Of a DNA stretch of 64,000 nucleotides, positions 8,303 through 18,944 are shown in pieces (positions within the stretch are counted from its first letter, which is position 1; each line of letters opens with the position of its first letter). This stretch comes from Volutella citrinella (Eukaryota; Ascomycota; Sordariomycetes; Hypocreales; Nectriaceae). The stretch is from positions 1,240,001 through 1,304,000 of the forward strand of contig JAWZSP010000006.1 in the NCBI GenBank assembly GCA_034401135.1, read 5' to 3'. The notes under the pieces were generated by a model, which did no database searches, was not told the origin of the DNA, and saw nothing but the letters and a program-made list of their open reading frames with translations. Position numbers and translations under genes: made by a program.

Positions 8303-9583
8303 ATGGAGGACCAATTCGGCGGACGCACCGACGACGACCTCTTCTACGACGACTTTGAGCCCGTCGAGACCGAGACTGTCGTCACCCCCGACCCCGTCAA
8401 GTCCGAAAAGGCGCCGACTCCTGCTCCTGCTCCAGCTCCCGCTCCAGCTCCCGCCCCTGCTCCCGCCCCTGCTCCCGTCCCTCCTCCCGATCCCGCGCCG
8501 GCGCCGTCATCTGCAGAGGCCGCGCCAGCTGCGACACCCAAAGAGCAGCCCAAACCACCAGCTTCAGAGCCGGCGCCCGCCCCAGCAGCGTCTACAACTA
8601 CCTCGTCCCGGCCTGCCCCTTCCGCGCCCAAGACGCTCGCCCATTCTCGCTACGCCGACAAGCGCCATACGCCCTCCCCCAAGCCCGCGCGCCAACAGCC
8701 TCCCGCTCCAGCCTCCAACTCGAACGCCCCCCCCAATGCCCCCACGGCTCCCCGCGAGAAGTCGAGCAGCGCCCAGCCCGCTGCTGGCGCATCTTCATCA
8801 TCCTCCAACGTCGCGGGCGGCGTCGCCCGCCTACAGTCTGGTGCCAACCCGCGACAGAAGCTCACTGACGCAGAGCTGGCTGCCAAGATGGAGAAGATGA
8901 AGCTCCTGTCGGCTGAGAAGGCGCGCAAGTTTGAAAAGGCCGAGAAGGACGAAAAGGACCACGCCGAAGCGTACGCGCGGGGTATGCACGAGGCGCGCAA
9001 GCGGCGCGCTGAGGAGGCCGAGCGGAGGCGGCGTGGCGAGGAGGACCGCAAGAAGATGGAGGACGAACGCGCAAAGAACCGCGAGCGCAAGCTCAAGGCC
9101 ATGGGTATGAAGGAGGGCGGCTGGGACGAGGGTAAAGAAGCGCTGGAAGAGGAGGAGGCACGCAAGGGGTTCCGTGGCGCGAATGGTGGCATACGCGGCA
9201 CCAAGAGCGCTGGTGGCCTCTCCGGGAGCCGGTATGCGTCTCGGGATGGCGAGGAGCATGATGTGGACCGTTTCTTGGACGACAGTCATCGCGGACGAGG
9301 AGGACGCGGCCGAGGTAGGGGCGGTCGGGGTGGTGGTCGTGGAGGGCGGGGCGGACACGACGGCCCTGCGTCCAACAGTCCAGCTCCAGTTAAGCAGACG
9401 GTGCCCACGACCGAGGACTTTCCCGCCCTTCCTTCTGAAGGAGTCAAGAAGCTGGACACGTCTGGTGCTGCCAAGTCGGTGCCGGTAAAGCTGGCGCCCT
9501 TGCCACTACCTCTGTCTCCCGCCACGGGCAAGTGGGACGATGAGATGGAGGCCCTCGACGACGCCAATAACAACAAGTCATAA
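8303..9583 (+). CDS. Pro/Ala-rich, RGG-box protein with charged coiled coil; probable RNA-associated protein
   Basis: 426 residues without intron; ATG at 8303 in the context AGCCATGGAG. Order of regions: acidic N-terminus (FGGRTDDDLFYDDFEPVE); a Pro-Ala dipeptide run at about 38-60, then Pro/Ser/Ala-rich disorder to about 175; a Lys/Glu/Arg-rich segment at about 184-290 (KLTDAELAAKMEKMKLLSAE onward), likely a long helix or coiled coil; an RGG box at about 329-353 (RGRGGRGRGRGGRGG); then TTEDFPALPS at about 368-377 and an acidic tail (KWDDEMEALDD). RGG boxes bind RNA and are Arg-methylated, and FPALP-type motifs occur in several RNA-associated proteins, so a role in mRNA binding or ribosome association is inferred. 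I do not recognise a named family. The Pro-Ala run is a coding minisatellite and may vary in length between strains. Confidence 0.8.
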   Translation: MEDQFGGRTDDDLFYDDFEPVETETVVTPDPVKSEKAPTPAPAPAPAPAPAPAPAPAPVPPPDPAPAPSSAEAAPAATPKEQPKPPASEPAPAPAASTTTSSRPAPSAPKTLAHSRYADKRHTPSPKPARQQPPAPASNSNAPPNAPTAPREKSSSAQPAAGASSSSSNVAGGVARLQSGANPRQKLTDAELAAKMEKMKLLSAEKARKFEKAEKDEKDHAEAYARGMHEARKRRAEEAERRRRGEEDRKKMEDERAKNRERKLKAMGMKEGGWDEGKEALEEEEARKGFRGANGGIRGTKSAGGLSGSRYASRDGEEHDVDRFLDDSHRGRGGRGRGRGGRGGGRGGRGGHDGPASNSPAPVKQTVPTTEDFPALPSEGVKKLDTSGAAKSVPVKLAPLPLPLSPATGKWDDEMEALDDANNNKS

Positions 9584-9919
9584 TTCTTGAGGCGACGGTC
9601 GAGTGTGCTGAATGGCCGAGGACCCTAATCAACTTATACCTGCACAAGCCCGGCTTTGATGGCAACTACTCGAGTAGTAGGCAGGATGGATACACATTGG
9701 ATAAGATTACCCTAGCGAAGGAAGAAAAGAAGGCCAAAACCAAAATGCTGTTCTGCATTTATTCATGTGCATCCGAAACCAGACGTCCGGGCCGTGACCA
9801 ATTTGCGCTCTGAGCAACGAACGACACTTCAGCATGGTGCTTGCAGGTGTAGTTTGCAGAGGACTAATAGCAATTCACACAGACAACTACTATAAGAAAT
9901 ATACACGCCAAGAGTCTCG
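9584..9919. other. Convergent 3' region between the RGG gene and the NACHT-ankyrin gene
   Basis: No coding frame is supported. TTTATT at 9758-9763 reads AATAAA on the minus strand, about 160 nt past the NACHT-ankyrin stop, and is a candidate poly(A) signal for that gene. No repeat or RNA gene seen. Confidence 0.5.
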
Positions 9920-12900
9920 CTAATTCTTCTTCTCAAACAGCGCGAGAACAGGTCTGTTGTTGCACGCAGCAGCAACGTCAATGGCCGTCTGCTGGGCATT
10001 GTCTTCCATCAGAGGATCCAGCCCTCTGGCCAACAGGATCCGAAATGCCTTCACGTCGCCCCTCGCGGCAGCATGGAGAAGGCCCAGTCCCCTGCTATCC
10101 CTCGCACATAAATCCACTCCCGTTTTTTCCAGCATCTTCATTATTTTCTCTTCCGCAGAGTCGTCGCCGTTGTTGTCGTCCGGCTGCGGCTCTCTCCACG
10201 TAGGGGTCTTTTGGCGATCGAAAAACTTGAACAGAGGAGTTTCGCCCTGTAGATTACGGGTATTTGGGTCTACTCCAAGTGCTACCAGTTCTTGGAATAG
10301 CTCCCAAAGCTCGGGCTCTTTTCGTGCATCAGGTCTACTCGAAAGCACATGGAGAGCAGTGTCGCCGGCTGCGTTGGTGACCAGAGGGTCTGCCCCGGCT
10401 GCCAGGATAAATCTTACGGCCTGATGACCTGGTTTTCCAATGGCAAGGTGAAGAGGAGTGTTTCCGTTGACATCTCGTTGATTAAGAACACCGGGGGCAT
10501 CCTTAGCAATCCTAGTAACCAAGTTGTTGAAAGTGTCGAAGTCTTTACTCCTGGAGGAGCATCCCGTGGCCAGCAAGTGGTGCAAAGCGGTGCGGCCGAG
10601 ATTGTCTTGGGCCTCAAGGTCGGCACCGAGGGAAATCAGCTTTTCATGAATAGTAACTTGTTCAATCTGCCCTTGGTCATCCTTGTGTGGGCCTGGCAAG
10701 CAAGTTGGCTTAAACGTGCCTTGACAAGCAGCGTGGAGTAGAGTCAAGCCTCGAGCATCCCGGCTGTTGACGTCTAGGTCTGGGAGCTCCAGGAAGTCAT
10801 CGACTAGTTTTCTCTCCAGCAAAAGGGAATGTAGTACGCTGTGTTCCTCATAGCCATCCGGGACAAACCCCTCTGGATTGTCTGGCACCAGACTGGGTCC
10901 AGCTCTGGGTCCGAAGCTGGGTTTCTTGCCCAAGAACTTGCTGAAAGGACGAGCTCCGTGAGACAAGAGAATTCGGACCATTTCCGTTGAAGCTTGTAGC
11001 TGACTGTAGTCCACATAATGCGGCTTGGACGGGAGGTCCATCTTCATCGCGGCACGATAAAGGGGAAACTCTTCGTGGTACTCGGGCTGTTCTATAAACT
11101 GTTGAAAGCGAGTACGCTCAGGTGTCGTCGAGTCTTGTGAGTCCTTGGCCGGTCTACCAGGGCGGGTGTTTGGATCGAAACCGCTGGATAGCAGCAGCTC
11201 GAGGCCTTTGGCATTGAAAACATCAATGGTTGCAATAACAGCGTCGGCGGTCACGCGTGCCCCTTTGCTCAACAAGAACCGCATCTTTTCAGCATCACGG
11301 CATGCGCATGTCAGACAACTTCGACCCTTGTTATCGACAGCATCGAAATCTGCTCCCCACTTGATCAGGGCTTCTGCTGCCGCGAGGCTTGATACATGAA
11401 GGGGAGTCTGGCCAGAGTAGTCTCGGATGTCCACCTGGGCTCCAGCCTCGAGAAGATACGGCACTGCCTGGTGATCGTGCCACCAACATTGACCCTTGGC
11501 AGCGTAGTGAAGGGGAGAATTGGTCGGCACAGCCCCCTCGTCGAAATCGGCATGCTCTTCGGTGAAGTGTTGTTCGTTGACGTCGACGCCAAACTTTTCA
11601 ACAAGCAGCCTGACCACATCCATGTTGGGCAAATCCCTCTCAACAGCTGGGAGCAAGAACGGCTTGGGATTCCATCTACCGTCGTCTGCTTCGGATAGAT
11701 ACCTTGCGACGAACCAAAGACCTGGGCGTGACGAATCCCCGAATGCGTGCCATTGTCCCTTCTTCAGCGCCGATTTGGCCAGAATGCTGCCAATGTCGTC
11801 GACGAGAAATGCAAATCCTTCTCCCACGAGACCAGAGAAGATGCATGAGCCCCGTGTCTCCTCATGAACAAGGAAATCTGCTCCAAGTCGCGCCATATCT
11901 GCCAAGTTTTTGTACTCTCTTCGAGCCAGGAAGTAACTGAACAACAAGTCGTTACTCTCGCCAGGCGTGACGAGGCTGTTGGTTTCCAATGTGTGGCCTG
12001 ATACTTGTCTCAGTGCCTGTTGCATTGCTCTCGAAAACTGGGCGATGCTGTTTTCTTCCTCATCCGGCATATCCTCCTCGTTCACATATTTTTGGCGTGC
12101 GTCTCGTAAACATGAAGCTGTATAATCTCTCCCCTGTAGCATGACCCATGTGATGCAGTCGTCGAACCAGCTGTCCTCGAATTGGAAGAGACTGGCATCG
12201 TGCTCTGCAAGTACTTCCAGGATTCTCTCAAGCCCGACTGTGTAGTCCATGGGAAGCACTTGGCTTCCTTGTCTGTGGCATGGACGGGAGTTATCATGCA
12301 ACCTGACAGGGACCAGGTTTCCATTTCCATTCTCGTCCGCTGCGTGATTTGCTTCTCTCCACCGAGAATCTTCTTCCTCAAACTCGATGCATGCCTGAAG
12401 GATTATCTTTTTGTCAAAAGAAGCTCCCGCCTCAAGCAACAGTGCTACCGTTTCCGGCCTTCCCGACCGACAGGCGTAGAAGAGCGGCGTGATGTGACTC
12501 TCGTCGCCATATGCTGCTGCATCAACTCCTCTGACATGTTGATTTGTTGTTTTCGACGTACCACTTCCTTCTATGCTGGATACATTCTTTCCCTTGGCAC
12601 TGGTTTTACGAAGTGCGTCCAGAAGAATGCCAACAACGTTGCTCTGCCTACAACGACTTGCCAGGTGAAGAGGAGTCAGTCCTTCACTGGTACGGGCAGC
12701 CGCATTTGCACCAGCCTCGAGTAGTTTTGTGGTATAGAGCTCTCCATTGGCCACAGCTAGATGCAATGCCGTGACACCATAGTTGTCGATAGTATCCGGG
12801 TTCTTGCATAGCTGAATCACGAGATCAACTGGCATAAGAAGGTCGCTGGAGTAGGGCTTCGACGGTGCGTTGGCGGTACACAGGATGTGCAGTGGTGTCC

Positions 12901-15900
12901 GTCCTGCGTTGTTCTTCTTGTTCACGTCCAAACCCGTATCGATGAGGCGTTTCCAGAATGGCATCATGGCCGGCCCGTAGAAGTAGTCGTGATTTTGGTA
13001 GCGTAAAGCAAGTTCATGAAGAAGAGTGTTGCCATGAAAATCAACCAAGTGTGCATCAAGTCCCAAGCCCAGCAGGATATCGAATCTCGTCTTCCCGTCG
13101 GCGCCAGAGATACTGACAGGCCTGTGATGCTTAACAGCCTCATGAAGAAGATTGCGGCCTTTGAAATCGCGGGTGAGCAAAGATGCTCCTCGACTGGTGA
13201 GGGTTTTGAGGTTATCATCAGGGTTGTCCCCTGGTCCAAACCCAACGACCGAGACCTGGCGAAATAGAAGGGAGGCCCCAGCTCTGTCAACTGCATTTAT
13301 ATCTGCCCCTGATTCAAGGAGCATATTGACAACATCCAATGACGATGGGATACTGTTCCGCATCGCAAGGAGTGGTGTGAGCGACTCGCGGTTTCGTATG
13401 TTGGGGTCCGCGTGTTGCGGGCACGAGGCTACGCAGGCAGGCACGAGGCTGCGTCACGTGACGGCGACGCCTGTAGCCGCGCCTCTCGCCCGCCTCACAA
13501 CGCAGCTCTTTAGACTTCTTGCACCAACCTTCTGCTTCACAAGCTTTGCCCTCAAAAGCTAGCACAAGGTTGGAACGAGTCCCTCTCACTCAATACACTC
13601 ATTTGATCACTCAATCTTTGCTTCCCGCACTCTCTTTTCTACGTGGCACAACACCTAGTTCCACCACACCGCGCCGGCCTTCAACAGACCCTTGATCAAC
13701 TCGATATTGGGTTCCGGTTGTTGAAGAGCCAAATACAGAGCCCCGTTTCCCTTGACGTCAATTACATCACAGTCAGGGTCGTATTCTAGGAGTTTGCACA
13801 CAGTCTCGAGCCGAGGGTGGGCAATGGTGAGCAGGCTGAGGAGCGGAGTGAGACCATCTTCTTGCAACAAGTTGATGTTTGCGTTGCCGCGTTCAACAAG
13901 TAACGCCAAAATCTCTGGTGAGGATGCCTTGTGTAGCGGCCCAGCTCCATGAAGATCCGTGGCGTTGGCATCAGCTCCAGCATCAAGAAGCAGGCGAGAA
14001 AGAACAAACGAGTTTACTGCGCCATGTAGAGCCGTGGCACCCGACCCATCTGGTTGATCGACGTCGATACCTGCATCGAGTAACAATGAAAAAATAGTAA
14101 GCAAATTCTGCGGCTCTGTATCTGTCGTATACTCTGACATTGAGCCCAATCCACACAATTGATGCATACAGTTCAGGTCTCGGTCAGAACATAGCTTCCT
14201 CCCCAGGTGACCCGGGACATGACTGCTCCTCGAGAAGACGCTGGGATCTGCCCCAGCTTCAAGAAGAACCCGAATCGTCGGGGCATGCAAGGACGTAACA
14301 GCTCGAAAAAGGGGCGTTTGGCCTTCGTGATTGGAGTTGACATCCACGCCTGGCTGCTGGAGGATCCTAGCAACCACATCCGCTCTGGCCGCATCACAAG
14401 CCCATGCCAGAGCGCGATGCACAGTTTCTAGCTCGCTGATGAAGGGTAGAAATGTTTCTACCGCCTTCAAGCTGCCGCTGCGACATGCGTACATGAGCGG
14501 TGTATCGCCAACAGTTGACAAAAAATCGTCGTAGTGGTTCGCATCTTCGCTGGCCTTTGGCGTCAATGGACTCACTCCAGCCTCCAGCAATACCTTGACC
14601 ACTTCGGGGCTAGTAGCTGCGGCGAGGTGTAGCGGCTTTCGTCCGTCGACATCACCTTCATGGTCAGGGTTTGCACCAGCGGCTATCAACTCCTGAACAA
14701 CTGTTGCATGTCCGTTGGCAGCCGCCCACCAACTAATGAGATGATTAGCAATCATGATTGGAATCCAGAGGTTGTTGACATATGTTGAGATATTTTGTTG
14801 CATGTTGTTAATCCTCTCAGTTGAATCTCGGGTGAAAAGGTACTTACAGCGGTGTTCTGCCATTACCGTCAGTCGAGTCCACGGTCTCCATGGTCTGGCA
14901 AAGCTCTTTGGTGTAGCAAAGAACCCCAGAGTAAGCTGCAATGTGGAGCTGAGTGACTCCTTCGAGGCCCTTTCTCCCTCCTGGCCATTGCATGTGAAGC
15001 CACGCTTTCATATTCGGAGCGTAACCGAGGAATTCGCTGGCAATGGCAGTCACCTCGGCTGGATTGCACCCGCCTAACTCGGCTTTTTGTACATGATGCA
15101 GCCAGTTGGCGGCAGCATACTCGAGAAACGGGTGCTTGAGCCTCAGTTGGACATCGGCCGACGATAGAGAGCCACATCTCCATAGTTGACTGAGGCTCAA
15201 GCCTTGGTCATCTGAGCCTTGGTTGTCTTCAAACTTGACCCCAATGGCCTTCAATCCTCCAGATCCCAGATACTGTAAGCATGCCTTGGCAAGTTGAGCA
15301 TGAGTTGGCCCCATCCTTAGGATAGGATAGCCCCGGTCACCCTCCAATCTCGTGGTGCCCATGAGGTACTCGGTGAATGAATGATGGATGACCGAAACCG
15401 TCTCATCCGCCAAAATCTCCAACAGGGGCCCGCAAGCAGATCCGATGGTATCTTTTGCCGTCTTCAAGTCGTTGCCACAGCTCTCTGGCCGTACTACAGT
15501 CAGCAGCTCAGCTAGCTCCAGTAATCTCAACGGGCGAGTAGTATGCGTGGCAAATTGCAGGACCAAACGTTGCGTCTCAGCTGCTACGCCTGATCTCTGA
15601 GAATGCTCTCGAAGCAGATCAGTGAAGATTGTGTTAAGATCTGTGGGAATCTGTGACAAGACTTTGTTGATGTCTGCCTCGGGCCTGAGAAGAGCATCCA
15701 TAGCTAGTTTGGCGTAGAGGAACAGCCCATTGGCTCGGCCTGGCACAGCCTCCATAATAGCTTGCCAGTGGTTCTGCGGGATCCTGGAGTTTTCTAAGGT
15801 AAATTGGACGTATGTTGAAATATCCGTATCCACTAGATCGGGCTGCAATCGAAGCTGCGAGCATGGTGTCAATCTCAGAGGGCCTTCAACGGATGGAACT

Positions 15901-16571
15901 GGGCGGCTTGTCACCACCATTTTGACCTTTCCAGGCCGCCACTGCCCTAGATCCCCGAGTGCTCGAAGAAAGGTTTCGTTTCCGTGGTCCATTTCGTCGA
16001 GTGCATCGACGACACAGAATACCTTCCCAGCCAAAGCTCCAAAGGCAATGTAGAGGCTTTCCCACATGTCTTCTACTGGAATCTTGTCGATAGAACGACC
16101 AGCATCCATTGCTTCCTTCAGTCTTTGCTGGAGAAGCGGACTATAGTCGAGTAGTTGATCCATCCAGTCGCGAAGCAGGGCACTTGGCTCGTGATTGGCG
16201 TCGATAATCTGGCGAAAGAAGAAGAATAAGACAGGGGTACGCTGGTTCGTGATGGACAACTGGTTGACCAGTGTTGCGGCCATGACCGACTTCCCAGCTC
16301 CCGGAATCCCCTTGATCCATAAAAGGCCGGTGTCGCAGCCATTCAGCCATGCCTGGTATTGAGGGCTGGAAACCAGCCAAGCCCCTGTGCCGTCGACATG
16401 GGAAGCAAGGTGTTTGCGGTATTCACCACCGGCAGCATCGTACCCAGTGGGTTGCAGCCAGGAACTTATTTTCTGGATAGTGTCGGGCGATTGTGGCAGT
16501 ATCTGGTCGGAGTCGTAGTTGCTTGGATCAATACGACCGATTGAGACCGCATCAAGATCGCCTGATGACAT
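9920..16571 (-). CDS. Giant NACHT-ankyrin (NLR/STAND-type) protein, interrupted by a solo LTR
   Basis: ATG at 16569-16571. Exon A is 16571-14848, the intron 14733-14847 (donor GTAAGT, acceptor CATTAG), and exon B runs from 14732. The join gives GRTPLWWAAANGH, a perfect ankyrin seam. Exon B reaches KAGA at 13670, and the frame resumes in the same phase as DPNIRN at 13408, running to 9920. Between them sits a 256-bp insert with in-frame stops. Without it the protein has about 2091 residues. Domains: linker (1-85); NACHT NTPase with Walker A GIPGAGKS (88-95), Walker B VVDALDE (187-193) and sensor VVTSRP (219-224); winged-helix-like region to about 540; then roughly 28 ankyrin repeats (consensus pieces such as GxTPLHxAA and LLEAGADxN). 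Family knowledge: fungal NACHT-ankyrin proteins are NLR-like STAND switches implicated in non-self recognition. No N-terminal effector domain is recognisable; the partner could be the adjacent kinase. With the insert unspliced the product ends at the TAG at 13655-13657 (933 residues). Confidence 0.85.
13408..13412. repeat. Target-site duplication CCGCG, left copy
   Basis: CCGCG directly abuts the TG end of the putative solo LTR; an identical pentamer abuts the CA end at 13669-13673. Confidence 0.65.
13413..13668. mobile_element. Putative solo LTR (256 bp) inside the NACHT-ankyrin gene
   Basis: On the plus strand the insert begins TGTTGCGGGC and ends TTCCACCACA, i.e. TG...CA. It is flanked by identical CCGCG copies at 13408-13412 and 13669-13673, a 5-bp target-site duplication. 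Removing insert plus one copy (261 bp, a multiple of three) joins AAG GCC GGC GCG to GAC CCC AAC and restores KAGADPN, an exact ankyrin consensus. It is GC-balanced with no RIP look, unlike the retrotransposons further right. The alternative is a spliceosomal intron: GT occurs at the left edge, but the only usable AG acceptors give phase mismatches or an 11-residue non-ankyrin tag. Size, termini and TSD fit an LTR, but the family is not recognised. Confidence 0.7.
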
Positions 16572-16624
16572 GATGTTGTTGTAGAGAGCTTTGACCGCTC
16601 TCTCGACAGCGACCGGCGCTAGGC

Positions 16625-16840
16625 TTCTTTAAAAAGATGATTTTATTTTTTTTTTTTAAAAAAAAAGTAATATTAAAAAAAATATAATTATTAAAAAATT
16701 CTATAATAAAATGTTAATTTTTAATAATATTTTTATAAAAATATTAATGTATTACTAGTTTATATATATAATAAGAATTAATTATTAAAATAATATAACT
16801 TAGCATTTGTTATCTATTAAGTAATAATTTAAGAATAAGT
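16625..16840. other. A+T island between the kinase-ankyrin and NACHT-ankyrin genes
   Basis: About 210 bp of nearly pure A+T separate two GC-balanced genes. It begins about 55 bp upstream of the NACHT ATG and contains the last dozen codons and TAA of the kinase-ankyrin gene. A 22-nt perfect palindrome lies at 16725-16746 (TAATATTTTTA and its complement). Composition matches the RIP-ed block at 18.95 kb, so a decayed insertion is likely. No transposon ends are identifiable. Confidence 0.6.
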
Positions 16841-18687
16841 TGTGCGGGCTCAGGAAGTCGAAGACGTTCCTTAAAGCTGTCGCTCTTTGAGGGCGTTGGT
16901 TCAATGTGATAGCTTTTCCAGACTAGATCCTCAGCCGTCATACCCTTCCAGTCGATACAGGACGAGTTAGCCCCTTTGGCAAGCAAGAGCTTGACGTTCT
17001 CTGGCTTTGAAAACTTGGCAGCATAGTGAAGAGGAGTTCTCCCAAGTGCATCCCCGAGATTGAGAGCAACTGTGCTCGCTTGAATCAGAATTTCGCATGC
17101 CTGAGCGCTGGCTTTGCCAGCAGCCACATGAAGCGGGGTACGACCATCAGAGCTGCGAACGAAAGGAGACGCATCGCTCCACAGCAGAATCCTGATGCTG
17201 TCAACCCAATCTCTCGATGCGGCGTCGTGTAGCGCTGCTCTGCCGCCAACCTGGTTTCTGACGTATCGAGCGTTCACATCGGCGCCTTTCTGAGCTAAAA
17301 GCAAGACCAAGCGGGGTCGTTCTCGATGATCATCGGGCGAAAGAGCCAGATGAAGAACACTCCTTCCATCGGCGTCAGTACATGTAATTTGAGCCCCTCT
17401 GGAAAGATGGTATGCTGCCTCCTCCTTGTCCCCCTCTGCACAGGCTCTGAGCAAGCTGGCATTGAGTGCTGTCACGTTAGAACGCGTACCATTATCCCAT
17501 GACGTTGTGAATGTGATGTTCGTTGACTGAGGTAAATGCTGCTGCTCGAGCGTTTGCAGAATCTGCTGCATCCCAGGATCGCACAGCAAATCGATGCATG
17601 CCTCTCTAACCTCGGCCACAACGACGTCGATCGTTGGGCGCTGCTTTCTGTCCACCTGAAGACATCTCTTGATAACATTTCTTAGTCTCTCAGGGTATAA
17701 GCCGTGAATCGCTGAGACTTGTGTCTCTGTATCAGAAGTGGTCGTCGGGTGGGAACCAGCGCACATAGCATGCAGCAAGCATCCGAGGCTGTATACGTCT
17801 GACTCATAGGAATGGATGGGTTCACTTCCTAGAGACCCTAGGGCTTCCTGAAGCTCTATTAGTATGGTTGAAGTCAAGACAGCTGTAAATGAGACTGACG
17901 GGCGCCATATAGCCAACGGTACCCATTGGGACCCCCCTGCTAGCTAACGTGGTGTTTCCTGTGGCGATTTTGCCCAAGCCAAAATCTGAAATGTGGCACC
18001 ACGGATCTCTGGAAGTAGTCCACGCTTGGAACTGTTTTGCGACTAGCCTTTGTGCTTCTGCAGAACCTTGTGAGCAATCGAGGTTGTTTATAAATAAGAC
18101 TGACCGTGCTTACCTGTCACCGCCTTGTTTTCTGTAAGATTCCATAGTATACTGTTGATTTCAGTATCGAAAGGAAACTTGAGCAGAACTACCTCGACAT
18201 TAGCCAAATTCCGGGCTTATTGTGTATCTCACCGTAGCTCACCATTTGGAGGCTTCAAGTCGCGGTGAAGAATATTTTTGTCGTGGATGGCCTTGACGCC
18301 CGCTGCGATTTCCGAAGCCCAGAATGTTGCAATAAAGGGATGCAGGGTCCTTTTTCCAATGTTCAGGCAGCGACTGATAACTTTTTGGAGATCTCCACCT
18401 TCGTAGTAAAGCATGTAAAGCCGCATGATTGAGTCTTTTTTGTCCCAGGAGCCGTCCAGCAGGTATTCGGCAACAAATTTCTGTTTTCTCACTTTTGTCC
18501 ATGTCTCATCTTCACGTAGGGCATACAGGCTTGCGAGTATACCGGAGTCGCAGTCTATTCTCTTGCATGCGAAGATCTTGCCGTCGGATTTGCGAATGAC
18601 TTTCGAAACCGTGCCAAAACCGCCTTTGCCCAACAACTTGCCTTCATCATAGTCAGGGTCGTCGCCCCATATGTTTCGCAAGCCCAT
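16810..18687 (-). CDS. Protein kinase-ankyrin repeat protein
   Basis: Four exons on the minus strand: 18687-18243, 18188-18114, 17985-17900 and 17847-16810, with GT-AG introns of 54, 128 and 52 nt. The product is 547 residues. ATG at 18685-18687. The kinase domain is complete: glycine loop GKGGFG (20-25), VAIK-type lysine in FACKRI (K42), catalytic loop HRDLKPPN (141-148), DFG (174-176), GTVGYMAPE ending the activation loop (201-203), and SYESDVYSLGCLLHAM. It should therefore be an active Ser/Thr kinase. About five ankyrin repeats follow (DGRSVLHLAL, GRAALHDAASRD, DGRTPLHVAAG, GRTPLHYAAKF). The last residues (LILKLLLNR) are encoded by the A+T island, so the original C-terminus may have been longer. 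It lies directly upstream of, and in the same direction as, the NACHT-ankyrin gene. Family knowledge: kinase-ankyrin fusions resemble RIPK4-like signalling kinases; the substrate is unknown. A functional link to the neighbour is inferred. Confidence 0.86.
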
Positions 18688-18944
18688 GCTGGAGGCGACT
18701 GGCTATTACTGGCAAGTACCAAGTGAATATCTGGACAAGGAACAATCGCGTGCGAATTGGATTCTCCAGTTCAAAGAACAACATAATACAGGCCTGAAAA
18801 AGAGTGAGGCATTTTCTTCTCTTGCGGCACGGGGATTCCGTCAGGTCATATGCCATGTTGGTTGTGGGTCGTTAAGGGTGCAGAAGGGCCCAGGGATCAT
18901 AGTTATTAATAATAATAAGAAAGACATCAGCTAGCAGCTGATAT
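18688..18944. other. Promoter side of the kinase gene and border to the A+T block
   Basis: GC-balanced until about 18900. The border is marked by a small hairpin at 18926-18942 (ATCAGCT-AGC-AGCTGAT), after which A+T rises abruptly. No gene is supported. Confidence 0.45.

Noticed and set aside
8355..8900. Overlapping frame of 181 codons (Pro/Leu/Arg-rich)
   Set aside because: Composition is what a shifted reading of a Pro/Ala-rich, GC-biased gene gives; kept only as a finding because of the upstream ATG.
13363..13444. Separate ankyrin gene starting at the GTG near 13444
   Set aside because: A GTG start is not expected in a fungus, the next ATG would cut into an ankyrin repeat, and removing the insert joins the two frames perfectly.
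13413..13668. Ordinary intron with GTGTGG or GTGGTG donor
   Set aside because: Donors are poor. The phase-0 donor has no in-frame AG acceptor, and the usable pair adds about 11 non-ankyrin residues; the LTR model explains ends, TSD and frame together. Not fully excluded.
9920..18687. Kinase-ankyrin and NACHT-ankyrin as one fused gene
   Set aside because: Each has its own ATG, and the kinase frame ends at a TAA inside the A+T island with no plausible splice path into the NACHT exon. A former fusion cannot be excluded.
18926..18942. Short hairpin ATCAGCT-AGC-AGCTGAT at the block border
   Set aside because: Seven-nt arms are easily met by chance, and no U-tract or gene end makes it a terminator.
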